Positions 26,942 to 37,457 are shown, counted from the stretch's first letter. The stretch: 64,000 nucleotides of DNA from JAEUTH01 sp044230205 (GCA_044230205.1 JBGARN010000006.1:4785-68784); one strand, 5' to 3'. The notes: generated by a model from the sequence alone, not told the origin. Program-made: numbers and translations.

Positions 26942-27983
26942 TCGGCTTGCAGGGTATTTCATGGCTTGTCTTAAAAGGCTAACTGAAACATATCCGGTTG
27001 AAGCACATGTGGTGCGATTGCCGGTATCTGAAGTTGCTCCATTTGACTTTCCTGAAATTGAAAATGTATTTACATACGACAGGAATGATTATAACGATGA
27101 TCAACTGATGCATTTGGTTGATGACTTACAACCAGATTTTATTTTTTGTAACGGCTGGATAGACCGCACTTACATGCAAATCTGTCGTAAATACAACGGA
27201 AAAGTAGCAACAGTACTCACATTAGATAATCCATGGTTTGGCTCGCTTAAGCAATATGTCGGAGCTATATTGGCACGTCTAACATTTCCGCACACCTTTT
27301 CCAATATCTGGGTATCAGGGCCACCTCACTTAATCTATGCACGCAAACTTGGTTTTACTGATGAACAAACTTCCATTGGTAAGTACTCTGCCGATTTTGA
27401 TTTCTTTTATAACCAATACCTGCGAAACCGGGATTTAAAAGCAGCAGAATTTCCTAAACGAATAATTTACGTAGGGCGTTATACAAGATTAAAAGGCGTA
27501 CGCGAAATGTGGAATGCATTTATCCGCTTGCAGCGTGATGAACCAAATGAATGGGAATTGTGGTGCCTAGGCCGGGGTGAATACAATACTATTTTTCCGA
27601 AACATGAAAAAATAAGAAACATCGGATTTGTGCAACCTTCAGAATTACCTGGTTATATTTCAAAATCAGGTGTATTTATTCTTCCCAGCCTTATTGAACA
27701 TTGGGGCGTTGTGGTTCACGAATTTGCTGCAGCCGGCTTTCCCTTAATCACTTCCAACCGCACTAATGCAGCATCACTGTTTTTAAAAGATGGTTATAAT
27801 GGTTATGAATTTAAAGCCGGGGATGAAAATTCATTGTACGAAGCACTTAGAAAACTTGTTCATACTCCTGTTTCACGCTTGATACAAATGGGCGATAACA
27901 GTGTTGAACTTGCAAAACAAATTACACCGGATACATGGAGTGCACAGGTATGGAAATGGATAAAAGAATATGACGAAGTTTAA
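26895..27983 (+). CDS. Glycosyltransferase, GT4-like
   Basis: A 362-residue GT-B protein. The N-terminal domain ends around residue 180; the C-terminal domain shows KRIIYVGRYTRLKGVREMW (near 190), WELWCLGRGEY, IGFVQPSELPGYI, and SGVFILPSLIEHWGVVVHEFA (near 255-275) with the HEFAAAGFPLI donor-site region. It belongs to group 1 transferases. The ATG at 26895 lies 47 bases before the stop of the ligase gene in another frame. The overlap is unusually long, so a later start is possible, but MNQKPSSKKKALFLYN reads as a natural N terminus. Confidence 0.87.
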   Translation: MNQKPSSKKKALFLYNRLAGYFMACLKRLTETYPVEAHVVRLPVSEVAPFDFPEIENVFTYDRNDYNDDQLMHLVDDLQPDFIFCNGWIDRTYMQICRKYNGKVATVLTLDNPWFGSLKQYVGAILARLTFPHTFSNIWVSGPPHLIYARKLGFTDEQTSIGKYSADFDFFYNQYLRNRDLKAAEFPKRIIYVGRYTRLKGVREMWNAFIRLQRDEPNEWELWCLGRGEYNTIFPKHEKIRNIGFVQPSELPGYISKSGVFILPSLIEHWGVVVHEFAAAGFPLITSNRTNAASLFLKDGYNGYEFKAGDENSLYEALRKLVHTPVSRLIQMGDNSVELAKQITPDTWSAQVWKWIKEYDEV

Positions 27984-28010
27984 AAGAAATAAGTTGGTTT
28001 TTTTGCAACT

Positions 28011-29156
28011 ATGAAAAAACAAAAGATACTGGTGTTAATTGACTGGTACCTGCCCGGTTATAAAGCCGGTGGACCTATTCAATCAGTTGCAAACATAATT
28101 TCACATCTTAAAAACGAATTTGAATTTTCCGTAATTACATCTGATACCGACCTGCACGAATCTCAACCATACCAAAATATCACAGCTAATGCATGGAATA
28201 AACTTGAAGATGGCACACGTGTTTATTATTTTTCAGCTGCCAGACGTTCTTTTAAAAATCTTAAAAATTTATTGGTTTCCGAAAGCTATGATGTGATTTA
28301 TATGAACAGCTTTTTTTCTGTTTTTTTTACATTGTATCCATTGCTGATTTTAAAACAGCAGAAAATTAAAAGGCGAATAATAATCGCTCCACGTGGTATG
28401 CTTGGCGCTGGCGCCTTGCAACTTAAGTCAGCTAAAAAGAAATTATTCATTACAGCGGCCAGAATTTTTGGATTATATAGCGGAGTAACATGGCATGCAT
28501 CCACCGAGTTGGAGCGTGAGGAAATTAAAAATACACTAGGAAAAAATGCGATTGTAAATGTTGCCATTAACCTGAGTAAAAAACGCGCCATAGTGCCTGT
28601 GCCAAGAATTAAAAATAGCGGTAAACTTAAACTCGCATTTCTTTCCCGTATATCGCCAAAAAAAAATTTACTTGCTGTATATAATTACCTGGCAGCAATG
28701 CCGCCAGATGCTGAAGTTACTTTTGATTATTATGGCCCGGTGGATGACGCAGATTATTATCAGCAATGTTTAAAAGCATTTGCTGCACTGCCTCCTGCAA
28801 TTAAAGCAACATATTGTAATACACTTGAACCTACTCAAATAACAGCTAAGCTCAGTGAATACCATTTTACAATCTTGCCCACCCTGAATGAAAACTTTGG
28901 TCATGCTATTGTTGAAAGCTGGGTAGCAGGTTGTCCGGTAATAATAAGTGATCAAACACCATGGCGGCAATTATCATCAAAAAAATGCGGATGGGATTTG
29001 CCTTTAACAGATAGTGATTTCATAGCAACACTCAGAACAAGCGTTAATATGAACCAGCAGGATTATGATGAGTGGAGCAATGGCGCATATCGAATGGCAG
29101 AAGAAATTGTAAACGATCATAAAGCCATTGAACAAAACCAAAAGTTGTTTGCATAG
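28011..29156 (+). CDS. Glycosyltransferase, GT4-like
   Basis: A 381-residue GT-B enzyme. The N terminus is typical of group 1 transferases (ILVLIDWYLPGYKAGGPIQSV, where the GGPIQS loop contacts the acceptor). The middle has APRGMLGAGAL and the C-terminal domain has LAFLSRISPKKNLLAVYNY, YHFTILPTLNENFGHAIVE (E-x7-E donor motif) and WVAGCPVIISDQTPW. It is the last gene of the plus-strand polysaccharide run and is followed by a strong bidirectional terminator. Confidence 0.9.
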   Translation: MKKQKILVLIDWYLPGYKAGGPIQSVANIISHLKNEFEFSVITSDTDLHESQPYQNITANAWNKLEDGTRVYYFSAARRSFKNLKNLLVSESYDVIYMNSFFSVFFTLYPLLILKQQKIKRRIIIAPRGMLGAGALQLKSAKKKLFITAARIFGLYSGVTWHASTELEREEIKNTLGKNAIVNVAINLSKKRAIVPVPRIKNSGKLKLAFLSRISPKKNLLAVYNYLAAMPPDAEVTFDYYGPVDDADYYQQCLKAFAALPPAIKATYCNTLEPTQITAKLSEYHFTILPTLNENFGHAIVESWVAGCPVIISDQTPWRQLSSKKCGWDLPLTDSDFIATLRTSVNMNQQDYDEWSNGAYRMAEEIVNDHKAIEQNQKLFA

Positions 29157-29220
29157 TTGAATGACCAGTCAAACAAATCTGCCCATTTCATTTTTAAAAC
29201 TCAAAGAAAACATGCAATAA

Positions 29221-29252
29221 AAAAAGCTCTTCAAAATTGAAGAGCCATTTTA
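29221..29252. terminator. Bidirectional terminator between the glycosyltransferase run and the DUF349 gene
   Basis: GCTCTTCAA and TTGAAGAGC (29226-29245) form a 9-bp stem closing on AA, preceded by an A tract and followed by a T-rich tract, so it can serve both convergent genes. Confidence 0.8.
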
Positions 29253-29277
29253 TTTTGAAAAATAAGAAGAATTAAAA

Positions 29278-31410
29278 TTAAGCTTCTTTCAACTCTTTTA
29301 ACTTAAGCTTTAATGCAGCTATTTCACTCTGGGCTTTATTAATTTTTTCTTCAAACTCTCTTCTGATTACATCAGCATTTTTTGATTTACTGAAAAATCC
29401 AATATTGTTCTGCCAGGTATTAACTTCACTTGTAAGTGCATTTATTTTACTCGCTATTGCACCAGTCTCGCTGCGTCCTGCGCCATGTTTTACTCCTTTG
29501 GTATTTGCTGCATGACTTATACTGCCTGTATTACGCTGTGTGAATCGTGCTGATGCTTTTTCCTTTTCATCCATTTTCAGGCTATTAAATAGCTTATCAA
29601 TAGCTGCACGGTAACGTTTTTGTATTTCTTCCTTTTTCTTGATTGGAACTAAACCAATTTCTGTCCATTGTCTTTGAAAGTCACGTATCTGGTCCAGGTT
29701 AACCTGGTTATCTTCGCCCAATGAAAAATTTTCTATTTGCTCAACCAGGCTAACTTTCTGGTTGTAGTTTTCATCGTATTCTTTATCCACGGATGAAAAA
29801 TGAGCATTCTTACGGTTAAAAAATTCATCACAAGCTGATTTAAAGCGCGTCCAAAGTTTCTGATTCTGCTTATCAAATATATGACCTACCTTTTTCCATT
29901 CTTCCTGCAGCCTGATTAATTCCTGCGATGTTGCTTTCCAGTCATTGCTTTCTTTCAGTGCCTCGGCCTGTATGCATAATTCTGTTTTCAACTGAATGTT
30001 AGCAGCATTTTCTTTTTTACGCGCCTGGTAAAACTCATTCTTGTTTTTAAAAAAGCTATCACCTAATGCTTTAAACTTCGTCCATGCTTCTTCATTCTCT
30101 TTTCGTGATGCATGGCCAATTTTTTTGTAATCGGCACTAATCTGCATTACTTCTTTTAAAGCATCCTGCCACTGACTGTGCTTTTCATAGATGGCATGTG
30201 CAAACGGCTCAAGTTTAGCGATCAGTTCATTCTTCTTTTGCAGGTTTTCATCGTGCTGTTCCTTTAATGATGCTTCATGTTCGCGTTTACGTTCAAATAC
30301 TTTGTCAACTGCACCTTTAAACCGTTGCCAGAGCTCGTCTTTCTTTTCGCGTGGTATAGGACCCACTTCCCTCCATTCATACATCAGGTTATTAATCTGG
30401 TGAATGGCTTTATTAATGGAAGGTTCAAGCATAAGTTGTTCAGCACGGTCGCAAAGATCAACCTTCAGTAGAAGGTTTTTTTTCTGATCTAAGGCCTGTA
30501 ATTCGCGGTTTATTTTTACAAAGTCATAAAACCTATCTACATACAGTTTATAGTTAAGCAACAGATCGCGCACATTTGCTGCAGGCACAGCACCAATTGA
30601 GCGCCATTTGTTTTGCAATTCATTGAACTCAGAATATGCCTTCTGCATGTTTTCCTCATGCTGAATGAGGTTTTTAAGTTGATTAAGAACCGCTTGCTTC
30701 TCTTCAAAGTTTACCAGTTTTTGCTTTTCAACCTGCTCTAACTTTTCAGCGCGCTTCCTTTTATACTTTTCAAAAAGCTCATTAAAGAGTTTTTCATCTG
30801 TATCTGATGTTTTTTCAAAATCTTCTTTAATGCCACCTTCTTCAATAAATTTTGCAAGCGCCTCATTGCGTTCAAGTGTTGCTATTTTTACAAAAGCATC
30901 CTTAATGGCAAAAGCTTTGGTTTTATTACCCGCTGCATCTTCCTGCTCAAGTAGTGTTTTAAATCTTTCGAGGAGCGTATGCTTGCTCATGGCATCATAA
31001 TTCTCCAATTCCACTGCTTCTTCGGCATGCTCTTCAATATGCTGCATGATCAATTCATGATGCGCTTCCTCTTCTGTGCCTGTTTCCTCTACTATCTTAC
31101 CACTTTCACTTTCCTGTACAGATTCAATAGCGGAATGGGTTTGCGCATCTTCCTTTATTTCACCGGCTGCTTCAACATTTTGTTCTGATTGCAAAAGTTT
31201 ATTGCTTTCATCAGCAACAGAAAAATTATCTTCATTACCATCCTCTTCGAGCATATTAGTAATTGCTGATTCCGATACGGATTCAGAAACTTTGGCTATA
31301 AGTTCATTAAACTCATCTGAACTCTTAGCCTCGGCAGCTATTACGTCATTTACTTCAAGCTTTTTTTCTTCACCGTTACTTTCATGCTCAACCGGTTCAA
31401 TGTTTTCCAT
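29278..31410 (-). CDS. DUF349-repeat protein
   Basis: A 710-residue, highly charged, helical cytoplasmic protein. The first 130 residues are acidic and low complexity (Glu/Ser/Ala). From about 200 to 620 there are several repeats of the DUF349 pattern: W-x-x-[IV]-G-x-[VI]-x2-x3-x2-L-[WY]-x-[RK]-[FY], seen as NKWRSIGAVP, YEWREVGPIPREKKDELWQRF, EEWKKVGHIFDK and RQWTEIGLVPIKKKEEIQKRY. A C-terminal coiled coil (about 650-710) follows. Function is not established; the repeats occur in Bacteroidota and actinobacterial proteins. It is monocistronic. Confidence 0.9.
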   Translation of the reverse strand: MENIEPVEHESNGEEKKLEVNDVIAAEAKSSDEFNELIAKVSESVSESAITNMLEEDGNEDNFSVADESNKLLQSEQNVEAAGEIKEDAQTHSAIESVQESESGKIVEETGTEEEAHHELIMQHIEEHAEEAVELENYDAMSKHTLLERFKTLLEQEDAAGNKTKAFAIKDAFVKIATLERNEALAKFIEEGGIKEDFEKTSDTDEKLFNELFEKYKRKRAEKLEQVEKQKLVNFEEKQAVLNQLKNLIQHEENMQKAYSEFNELQNKWRSIGAVPAANVRDLLLNYKLYVDRFYDFVKINRELQALDQKKNLLLKVDLCDRAEQLMLEPSINKAIHQINNLMYEWREVGPIPREKKDELWQRFKGAVDKVFERKREHEASLKEQHDENLQKKNELIAKLEPFAHAIYEKHSQWQDALKEVMQISADYKKIGHASRKENEEAWTKFKALGDSFFKNKNEFYQARKKENAANIQLKTELCIQAEALKESNDWKATSQELIRLQEEWKKVGHIFDKQNQKLWTRFKSACDEFFNRKNAHFSSVDKEYDENYNQKVSLVEQIENFSLGEDNQVNLDQIRDFQRQWTEIGLVPIKKKEEIQKRYRAAIDKLFNSLKMDEKEKASARFTQRNTGSISHAANTKGVKHGAGRSETGAIASKINALTSEVNTWQNNIGFFSKSKNADVIRREFEEKINKAQSEIAALKLKLKELKEA

Positions 31411-31874
31411 TTCAATCAGGATTATTGTTATTAAATATTTCGTTTAGAATTAAGATAAAAATTGCTCCCTTGCAGGAGCACGCTTTTTTGCAAAAATAAG
31501 AATTATTTTCTCACTAGTTTGCTATGAATATATGCAGGCATATGGTTTTTCAAGGCAATATAATGTCGGGGTGAATGGATTCGAACCATCGGCCTCCACG
31601 TCCCGAACGTGGCGCGCTAACCGGGCTGCGCTACACCCCGAATCAGACTGCAAATTGTAGATTTTTTTTAAAACTGCAATATTGTTAAATCACAGAAATT
31701 ACTACAATTTGTAGCTAATAAATGATGAAATTTGATATCAAAAATAATCGGATACGGCAGCAGCCGGCTTTTAAAATCAGCTTATAAATTCCAGAACTTT
31801 TAAAACTTGCCGATAGTAATATGACGCATGTATAAAAATCAGAACCGGGCTAAAGAAAAAATAATTTATAAATA
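31411..31874. other. Intergenic region with tRNA-Pro
   Basis: This interval holds the tRNA gene at 31566-31640, a TATTTTTG -7 candidate for the DUF349 gene on the minus strand (31491-31498) and a small hairpin TGCTCC/GGAGCA at 31463-31480 that could end the tRNA transcript. Nothing else is recognisable from 31641 to 31874. Confidence 0.6.
31566..31640 (-). tRNA. tRNA-Pro (anticodon CGG)
   Basis: The minus strand folds as a cloverleaf. The acceptor stem CGGGGTG pairs with CACCCCG with discriminator A, the D arm is GCGC..GCGC, and the anticodon stem CCACG/CGTGG holds the loop TTCGGGA (anticodon CGG). The T arm contains GGTTCGAATCC. CCA is not encoded; it would be added after transcription. Confidence 0.97.
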
Positions 31875-34800
31875 TTATTGCTCAATCACTGTTTTTGAAA
31901 ACACTTCATTACCCTTCATCATCCTGATATTATAAACACCGGGATTTAGCCCAATCTTTACTGCACTGAATTTATAGCGATAAATTCCTTTTGATTGTTT
32001 TTCATCACATATTAAATGAACAACCTGACCCAATTCATTAAGCACTTCCATTCTCACTTGTTGCTCTTCATTTAGATCGTACGTGATTATCGTTTCATAA
32101 CTGTAAGGATTGGGCAGTGCATTAAATAAACCATGTTCATTATTCAAAGAAGCTGAAACAGTATTAGAAAAATTGTAATTGCCATTTTTATCAACCTGCT
32201 TTAATCGGTAATAATAGGTTTTGTCAAAACCAACTTCTTTATCTTCAAAATTATATTCAGCAGGAGCATTTGGTGTACCTTTAGAAGGAATTTTTGCAAT
32301 TGTTCTAAAATCAGGTGGAGCTGTGGCACGCTGTAATTCAAAATAGTCTGAGTTTATTTCGCTGGCAGTATTCCACTTAAGGAATATGGTCCTCGCTAAT
32401 GGATATCCTTCAAAGTTGAGTAACTGAACCGGTAATGGAGTTGGTGCCTGGGCAGTTCCAAGATTTACTGTACCGGTGCCAAAACCATTCATATTTAAAC
32501 GAACAACAGCATTGGCAAAACAAACTGCGCAACTACCATTAATCAGGTTCCATGCTGCCCCGGGATTACGCATTACTGTCCAGGCAGTAGCTGCATTGGT
32601 ATAACCATTGTTAAAGAGAGTTGCATCATAATTTCCACTCATTGGATTGTTGGATGCAGTAAAGGTCCAATAACCATTATTTAATGCAGGCTGAGTATAT
32701 GATACACTGCATTCATTACCTCCTATTCCAGGTGGTACTGCGCCATAAGGTTGAAAATTACATAACAGGTTATCAATACTTGTAGGAGCACCGGCATATT
32801 TAAAATCGATACGTACACGCTCATAGCCCGGTGTTGCATGACCAACCGGGAAATCATATGCACCTTGCGTGTTTAAATACCTGCGCAAAAATCCTTCAAC
32901 ATAACTTCCTGTACTGCCAATTGTACAAGCAGTTATCGCCCTGTTGTTTATTATCACCTCATTGGCATTTGTAATAATTTTACCTGCTGTTAAAGTTAAT
33001 GTACCATTATTACTTAATGCAGCATTGGTAAGTAATGTTACACCGGGTCCTGTATGGTTCATTGTGAGGTTATTGATAAGACCGGTATTCTGGTAATTTT
33101 GACCTAACACTCCATATAATTCCAAAGTACCTCCAACACCTGGGTTGTACAATCCCGAATTCATAAAATTGCCACCAACTCTATGATACTTGCCAGTGGC
33201 ATTAAAGTTACTTGTTGCATTCGAAATAGTGAAGTTACCCCTCATATCAGCATTCTGATTCATGTTAACTATTCCTCCACCTGTTTTGGTTACAGTTACA
33301 TTATAAAATGCTGATCCCCCAACCATATTGCCATTCATATCCTGGGTAACATTTCCGTTATTGAAAATAACTGTAGAATTGTTTTGTGCTACTAAGGAGC
33401 CGTTGTTATTATAATTACCACACACCTGCAATGAAAAGCCAGAGTTAATAGTTAAAGATGCAGAAGGATTTACAGTTATTGATTTACAACTGGCACCTGC
33501 AGCACCTATTACAGGCATGTTAGCTGATGATGGTGGAATTACTACATCAATAGCACAAGTTGGAATTGCACAACCGCCCCAATTAGGTGCTTTAAACCAG
33601 TCATTATCTATACCCCCGCTCCATACAACATAGCCAGGGTTTGGTGTATAGTTTATGGGTGATGATGCTCCAAAATCCATTGAAAAACCCGAAGTGCTGT
33701 TTTCAAAATTACTAACCACCAATAAATAAATATCACCTGTGCTAACCGCTAACTGTTGATCGTAGGCTGGACTGAACGCAGGAGCATAAGCAGGTGGAGC
33801 AATATCCGGAGCGTTGCCATATAAGCCTGTAACACCAAGATAGCTGTAATCGCAACGAATTGGTGCGGCACCCCCGCTGATACTGGCGCAGGTATTAATA
33901 ATTGTGTTGGATGGCCCATCTTTCATTTTCCAGACGGCAAAATCATAATCGGTTTCATCACCGGCAAATGGTCCGGGATAATCTGATGGAATAATGTTAA
34001 AGGTCAGAATACCATTACTGGCTATCTGAATTTCATAAAACGCAGAACCGCGTTCGCCTGATAAAAGGCAATTGCCTCCTCCGCCCGGAAAGTCACAGGT
34101 GCTTCCAAATGCCTGGTACCCGGGATTTCCAACTGTGATTACCTGGTTGCAAACAGGATTTGGTACGGCACACTCCTGGCCATAAACAGGAGGCAGGTTA
34201 GAAGGCGGACCGTCAATAACAACTATACCGAAACTTCCTGTTAAATCGTAATAGCCATCAACAGCTATATAGTAAGTACTGCCTGCTGTAAGCCCAGTAA
34301 GATTAAGCTGCGACATGTAATTGGCAGTTGTTCCGCATGAAGGTGCATCATCATTACATCCAACTAAAGTCATACCGGCACCACAAGCGCCTGAATAAAC
34401 GGCAATTTGTGAATTACGCAATGAACCGGTTACAGTGCGTATAGTAACCTGGTTAGAAGGTGCGGTAAATGAAAACCAAACTGTGTTACGGTTATTGGGA
34501 GTTATCCAGCAACCCGGAGCTGCAGGTTCGCCAGATGCCCCTGAACAATTGTTGTTGCCATTAATATAAACCCCAATAGGAAGGTTAACAGCATTACATG
34601 GCAAATCGTTTGATGCTCCTGAACCGAGTGATTGCACATTTATATTGTAACTAACTTCTGCCGGAGGAGCCCATGAATCGACAATAATATAATAGGTGCC
34701 CGGAGCTGTGAGAGTAACACTTCCTGTAAGTGTTCCAGAAGTAGCTCCACCGTTTGATCCTATGCAGGTTCCACCGCTACCCGGGCAACCACTGTAAACC

Positions 34801-36302
34801 TGGTAGCCAATCAAGTTGTCGCTGGCTGCACTTAATGTTATGGCGATACACTGTGCTGTGGTTGCGGTATAAGAATATACTTTATCATTTCCTGATTCAT
34901 ATAAGGTAAGGCATGAGCCTGAAGTTGCATTGGAATAATCATTGCCCATGCAAGAGGTAGTTTCACCGTTTGCAGTATAAGGTAGTGAAGCTATTGTAAC
35001 CGGATTACCACAGGTAATTCCTGCTGCCACTCCTGCAGGTGCTGAAATTGAAATATTGTAAGAAGGGATACAATATGGTGAAGCAAACTGGTCAACCAGT
35101 AAATAATAAGTATGACCTGCTATTACATTAGCACACATGCTTTGATTACCGCCTGAACCCTGTGCATTATTTACGCAGGTTCCGGGTATTCCGGCACAGC
35201 TTGACACCAGCGGGCAACCATCATACAGCATAATACCAACCCAAGAACTTGCGCTGGTTAATGAAATAGTAATGCTACCTGATGCAACAGGTGTAAATAC
35301 AAACACCTCATCTTCGGCACTAAAATAAAATGTGCTTCCGCATGTAACAGTATTGGATGCTGTCAAATCATCAATTCTGCCGCACGTTGTGCGTCCGGTG
35401 CTTGAATAGGGTAAAGTTATATTAACCTGTCCTGTTCCTAAAGCACATCCACCTGCCGGTACAGGTGCAGAAATACTTAAATTATTATAAGCATTACATG
35501 TTGGTGAAGGCCAGCTATCTAAAATAAGATAATAGGTAACACCTGCCTGCAAACAAACAGTTAACGTTTTGCTTCCTGTGGAACTTTGATTGTAATCAAC
35601 ACATGCACCACCTTGTCCGTTCAATGGACATCCATTATATAGCATAAGTGAAGTATAAGAAGCCAATGGTGCATCAAGAGTTATTGTAACAGTTCCGGTA
35701 ATTGCAGGTGTAAAAATCCAAACCCTGTCTTCGCCATTATAATAGTAAGTGGTACCACAAACCAATGTATTGGTTGAGGTAAGGTTATCGGTACTGCCAC
35801 ATGTTGTACCAGCACCCGAAGAATACGGAAGTGATGGTACATTGGTAACTCCGGCACCTAAGCCTCCGGGGCAAAATAAAGGTGCATCCATGCGATATAC
35901 CATTGTTCCTAAACCTGCCTGCGTGGTACAACTAAATTTGTTTACAAGTGCCTGGTAAGTACCGGTAGTAATACAAGTCCATGCCAGGTAAGAAGCCAGG
36001 CCGCAGTTATCATCATTATATCCGCCAGCGTAAACGCCAGCTGCATTCAGAATAGAAATCTGGGTGTCATAAATAGTGTTGCCACCATCAGCTGCACAGA
36101 AAGAAAAGTAATAAGTATAACCGGCTGTGGCAGCAAATGAAACATATGTTCCACCATTCATTGAAGTTGTGCCCGTAGATTGCCATGTAGCTGTAGGCGT
36201 AATGCTGCCAGCCGAAGTTCCACCGGTACATTGTGCTGTAACATTTTTGCTAAAGCATGCTGCTAAAAAAAGAATAATTAAGAATAGTAAGTTTCTAATC
36301 AT
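31875..36302 (-). CDS. Giant T9SS cargo with repeated PPC-like domains
   Basis: A 1,475-residue secreted protein. After the signal peptide (ending near NVTAQ, residue 23), residues 25-700 contain about five related beta-rich modules, each with a TYYxxxEDxVxxFTP-like strand, a SSWVGIMLYDGCPL-like strand and a VxAGxTYYLLVDQ-like strand. This looks like bacterial pre-peptidase C-terminal (PPC) domains. Many paired Cys suggest disulfides. A second half (about 930-1290) carries WSGGIDNDWFKAPNWGG and beta-helix-like Asn-rich sequence. The end has a fibronectin-like stretch (FEGYPLARTIFLKWNTASE) and a T9SS sorting domain (ALPNPYSYETIITYD ... SKTVIEQ). Likely a surface adhesin; no catalytic site is seen. 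Confidence 0.88.
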   Translation of the reverse strand: MIRNLLFLIILFLAACFSKNVTAQCTGGTSAGSITPTATWQSTGTTSMNGGTYVSFAATAGYTYYFSFCAADGGNTIYDTQISILNAAGVYAGGYNDDNCGLASYLAWTCITTGTYQALVNKFSCTTQAGLGTMVYRMDAPLFCPGGLGAGVTNVPSLPYSSGAGTTCGSTDNLTSTNTLVCGTTYYYNGEDRVWIFTPAITGTVTITLDAPLASYTSLMLYNGCPLNGQGGACVDYNQSSTGSKTLTVCLQAGVTYYLILDSWPSPTCNAYNNLSISAPVPAGGCALGTGQVNITLPYSSTGRTTCGRIDDLTASNTVTCGSTFYFSAEDEVFVFTPVASGSITISLTSASSWVGIMLYDGCPLVSSCAGIPGTCVNNAQGSGGNQSMCANVIAGHTYYLLVDQFASPYCIPSYNISISAPAGVAAGITCGNPVTIASLPYTANGETTSCMGNDYSNATSGSCLTLYESGNDKVYSYTATTAQCIAITLSAASDNLIGYQVYSGCPGSGGTCIGSNGGATSGTLTGSVTLTAPGTYYIIVDSWAPPAEVSYNINVQSLGSGASNDLPCNAVNLPIGVYINGNNNCSGASGEPAAPGCWITPNNRNTVWFSFTAPSNQVTIRTVTGSLRNSQIAVYSGACGAGMTLVGCNDDAPSCGTTANYMSQLNLTGLTAGSTYYIAVDGYYDLTGSFGIVVIDGPPSNLPPVYGQECAVPNPVCNQVITVGNPGYQAFGSTCDFPGGGGNCLLSGERGSAFYEIQIASNGILTFNIIPSDYPGPFAGDETDYDFAVWKMKDGPSNTIINTCASISGGAAPIRCDYSYLGVTGLYGNAPDIAPPAYAPAFSPAYDQQLAVSTGDIYLLVVSNFENSTSGFSMDFGASSPINYTPNPGYVVWSGGIDNDWFKAPNWGGCAIPTCAIDVVIPPSSANMPVIGAAGASCKSITVNPSASLTINSGFSLQVCGNYNNNGSLVAQNNSTVIFNNGNVTQDMNGNMVGGSAFYNVTVTKTGGGIVNMNQNADMRGNFTISNATSNFNATGKYHRVGGNFMNSGLYNPGVGGTLELYGVLGQNYQNTGLINNLTMNHTGPGVTLLTNAALSNNGTLTLTAGKIITNANEVIINNRAITACTIGSTGSYVEGFLRRYLNTQGAYDFPVGHATPGYERVRIDFKYAGAPTSIDNLLCNFQPYGAVPPGIGGNECSVSYTQPALNNGYWTFTASNNPMSGNYDATLFNNGYTNAATAWTVMRNPGAAWNLINGSCAVCFANAVVRLNMNGFGTGTVNLGTAQAPTPLPVQLLNFEGYPLARTIFLKWNTASEINSDYFELQRATAPPDFRTIAKIPSKGTPNAPAEYNFEDKEVGFDKTYYYRLKQVDKNGNYNFSNTVSASLNNEHGLFNALPNPYSYETIITYDLNEEQQVRMEVLNELGQVVHLICDEKQSKGIYRYKFSAVKIGLNPGVYNIRMMKGNEVFSKTVIEQ

Positions 36303-36345
36303 GCCTTGATTGCTTTAAGTGTTATTGAATATCAGGCAATGTATG

Positions 36346-36735
36346 CTATTCCTGATGTTGAATAGTATTTTCCTTTACATCTCTGCACGAAGCCTGTACT
36401 TTTTCAATTGTGGCATCCTGCTTTATCTCAAATAAAAATCCTGCATTTTTCAGCGACTCAAACATTTTCGTGTCATCGTACTGAATATTACGGTTTATGC
36501 GTATCATAAGTACATCAAGGCTCCTGCAATAGTCAATAATTTTTGCTCCTTTATACACATACAATTGCTGAGTAAGGTTAGTGATTTGCTTGTCGTAATT
36601 AAAATTCTTTATTTTTAAAATAAGGTCTTCTGTGTTATTGATCGTCTGGCCTTTTGCATCATATGAATGAATAAAACCTAATAAGGCAAACAACAGAATT
36701 GTTTTAATCACGCGTGGTAAGTAGTGTATAACCAT
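36346..36735 (-). CDS. Small secreted protein of unknown function
   Basis: A 129-residue protein with an N-terminal signal peptide (VIKTILLFALLGFIHS, cleavage near DAKGQ). The mature part is about 100 residues, with a beta-alpha pattern and two Cys (in IDYCRSL and ASCRDV). It contains IEKVQASCRDV near the end, and I do not recognise a family. It lies 43 bases upstream of the giant T9SS gene on the same strand, so the two are likely co-transcribed, and it might be a partner of that protein. Confidence 0.65.
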   Translation of the reverse strand: MVIHYLPRVIKTILLFALLGFIHSYDAKGQTINNTEDLILKIKNFNYDKQITNLTQQLYVYKGAKIIDYCRSLDVLMIRINRNIQYDDTKMFESLKNAGFLFEIKQDATIEKVQASCRDVKENTIQHQE

Positions 36736-36929
36736 GACTTACTGTTTTTAAATTTTAGAAGTAATGTCAAACATTCAATTCGACAGACAATTCATAAAGT
36801 TGTGGAGGTAAATGGCAAATTGAATCCCACAACAATAATATTAAAAACTTTTTAATACCCAAGTACTATCCGAACATTTAAAAACCATTGCCAGATTTGT
36901 TTATTGGATGATTAATTATTTCCATTAAG

Positions 36930-36968
36930 GCAAAAAAAAGCCAAAGCAATTCGTAAAATTGCTTTGGC
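36930..36968 (-). terminator. Strong intrinsic terminator after osmC
   Basis: GCCAAAGCAATT (36940-36951) and AATTGCTTTGGC (36957-36968) form a perfect 12-bp stem with a 5-base loop. On the minus strand the stem is followed by eight T residues. It is 23 bases past the osmC stop. Confidence 0.9.
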
Positions 36969-36991
36969 CTGAGATGAATTTACTAAGCAGT

Positions 36992-37414
36992 TTATGCCAC
37001 CAGTTCGAAAAGCTTAGCTTCTAAACTTATTTCTGCCTTAATTGATTTTGAAACCGGGCAATTGGCTTTAGCATCTTCGGCACATTCACGAAATTTTTCA
37101 GGAGTTATTCCGGGCACCTTTGCAGTAACCTCAAGATGCGATTTAGTAATTGCTCCTTCGTGAAGTGTAATGCTGCATTCGGTATCAATGCTGTCGGGCG
37201 TAAAACCTGCTGCGCCTAATACAAAGCTTAATTTCATTGAAAAGCAACCGGCATGCGCTGCTGCTATTAGTTCTTCAGGATTTGTACCGATACCATCTGC
37301 AAAACGGCTTTGCCATGAATACTGGTTATTGTTTAGGACTGCTGATTGAGTACTTACAGTGCCAGAGCCTTCTTTGCCTGACCCTTTCCAATTTGCTGTT
37401 GCTGTTCTTACCAT
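36992..37414 (-). CDS. osmC: OsmC/Ohr-family peroxiredoxin-like protein
   Basis: A 140-residue OsmC-type protein that would reduce organic hydroperoxides with two reactive cysteines: Cys56 in AAHAGCFSMKLSF and Cys119 in DAKANCPVSKSI, the canonical pair. GTNPEELIAAAHAGC is the family signature. It is soluble and dimeric in known members. It diverges from pdxA, and TAAATTTG on the minus strand at 37458-37465 is a perfect -7 box. Confidence 0.94.
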   Translation of the reverse strand: MVRTATANWKGSGKEGSGTVSTQSAVLNNNQYSWQSRFADGIGTNPEELIAAAHAGCFSMKLSFVLGAAGFTPDSIDTECSITLHEGAITKSHLEVTAKVPGITPEKFRECAEDAKANCPVSKSIKAEISLEAKLFELVA

Positions 37415-37457
37415 GTTGAAGTTATTTTATAAGTAAATGTAATGTTTTAAAAACGCT

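Noticed and set aside
31875..36302. Lipoprotein reading of the N terminus (FLAAC)
   Set aside because: The C-terminal T9SS domain and the later NVTAQ cleavage site fit a normal signal peptide better.
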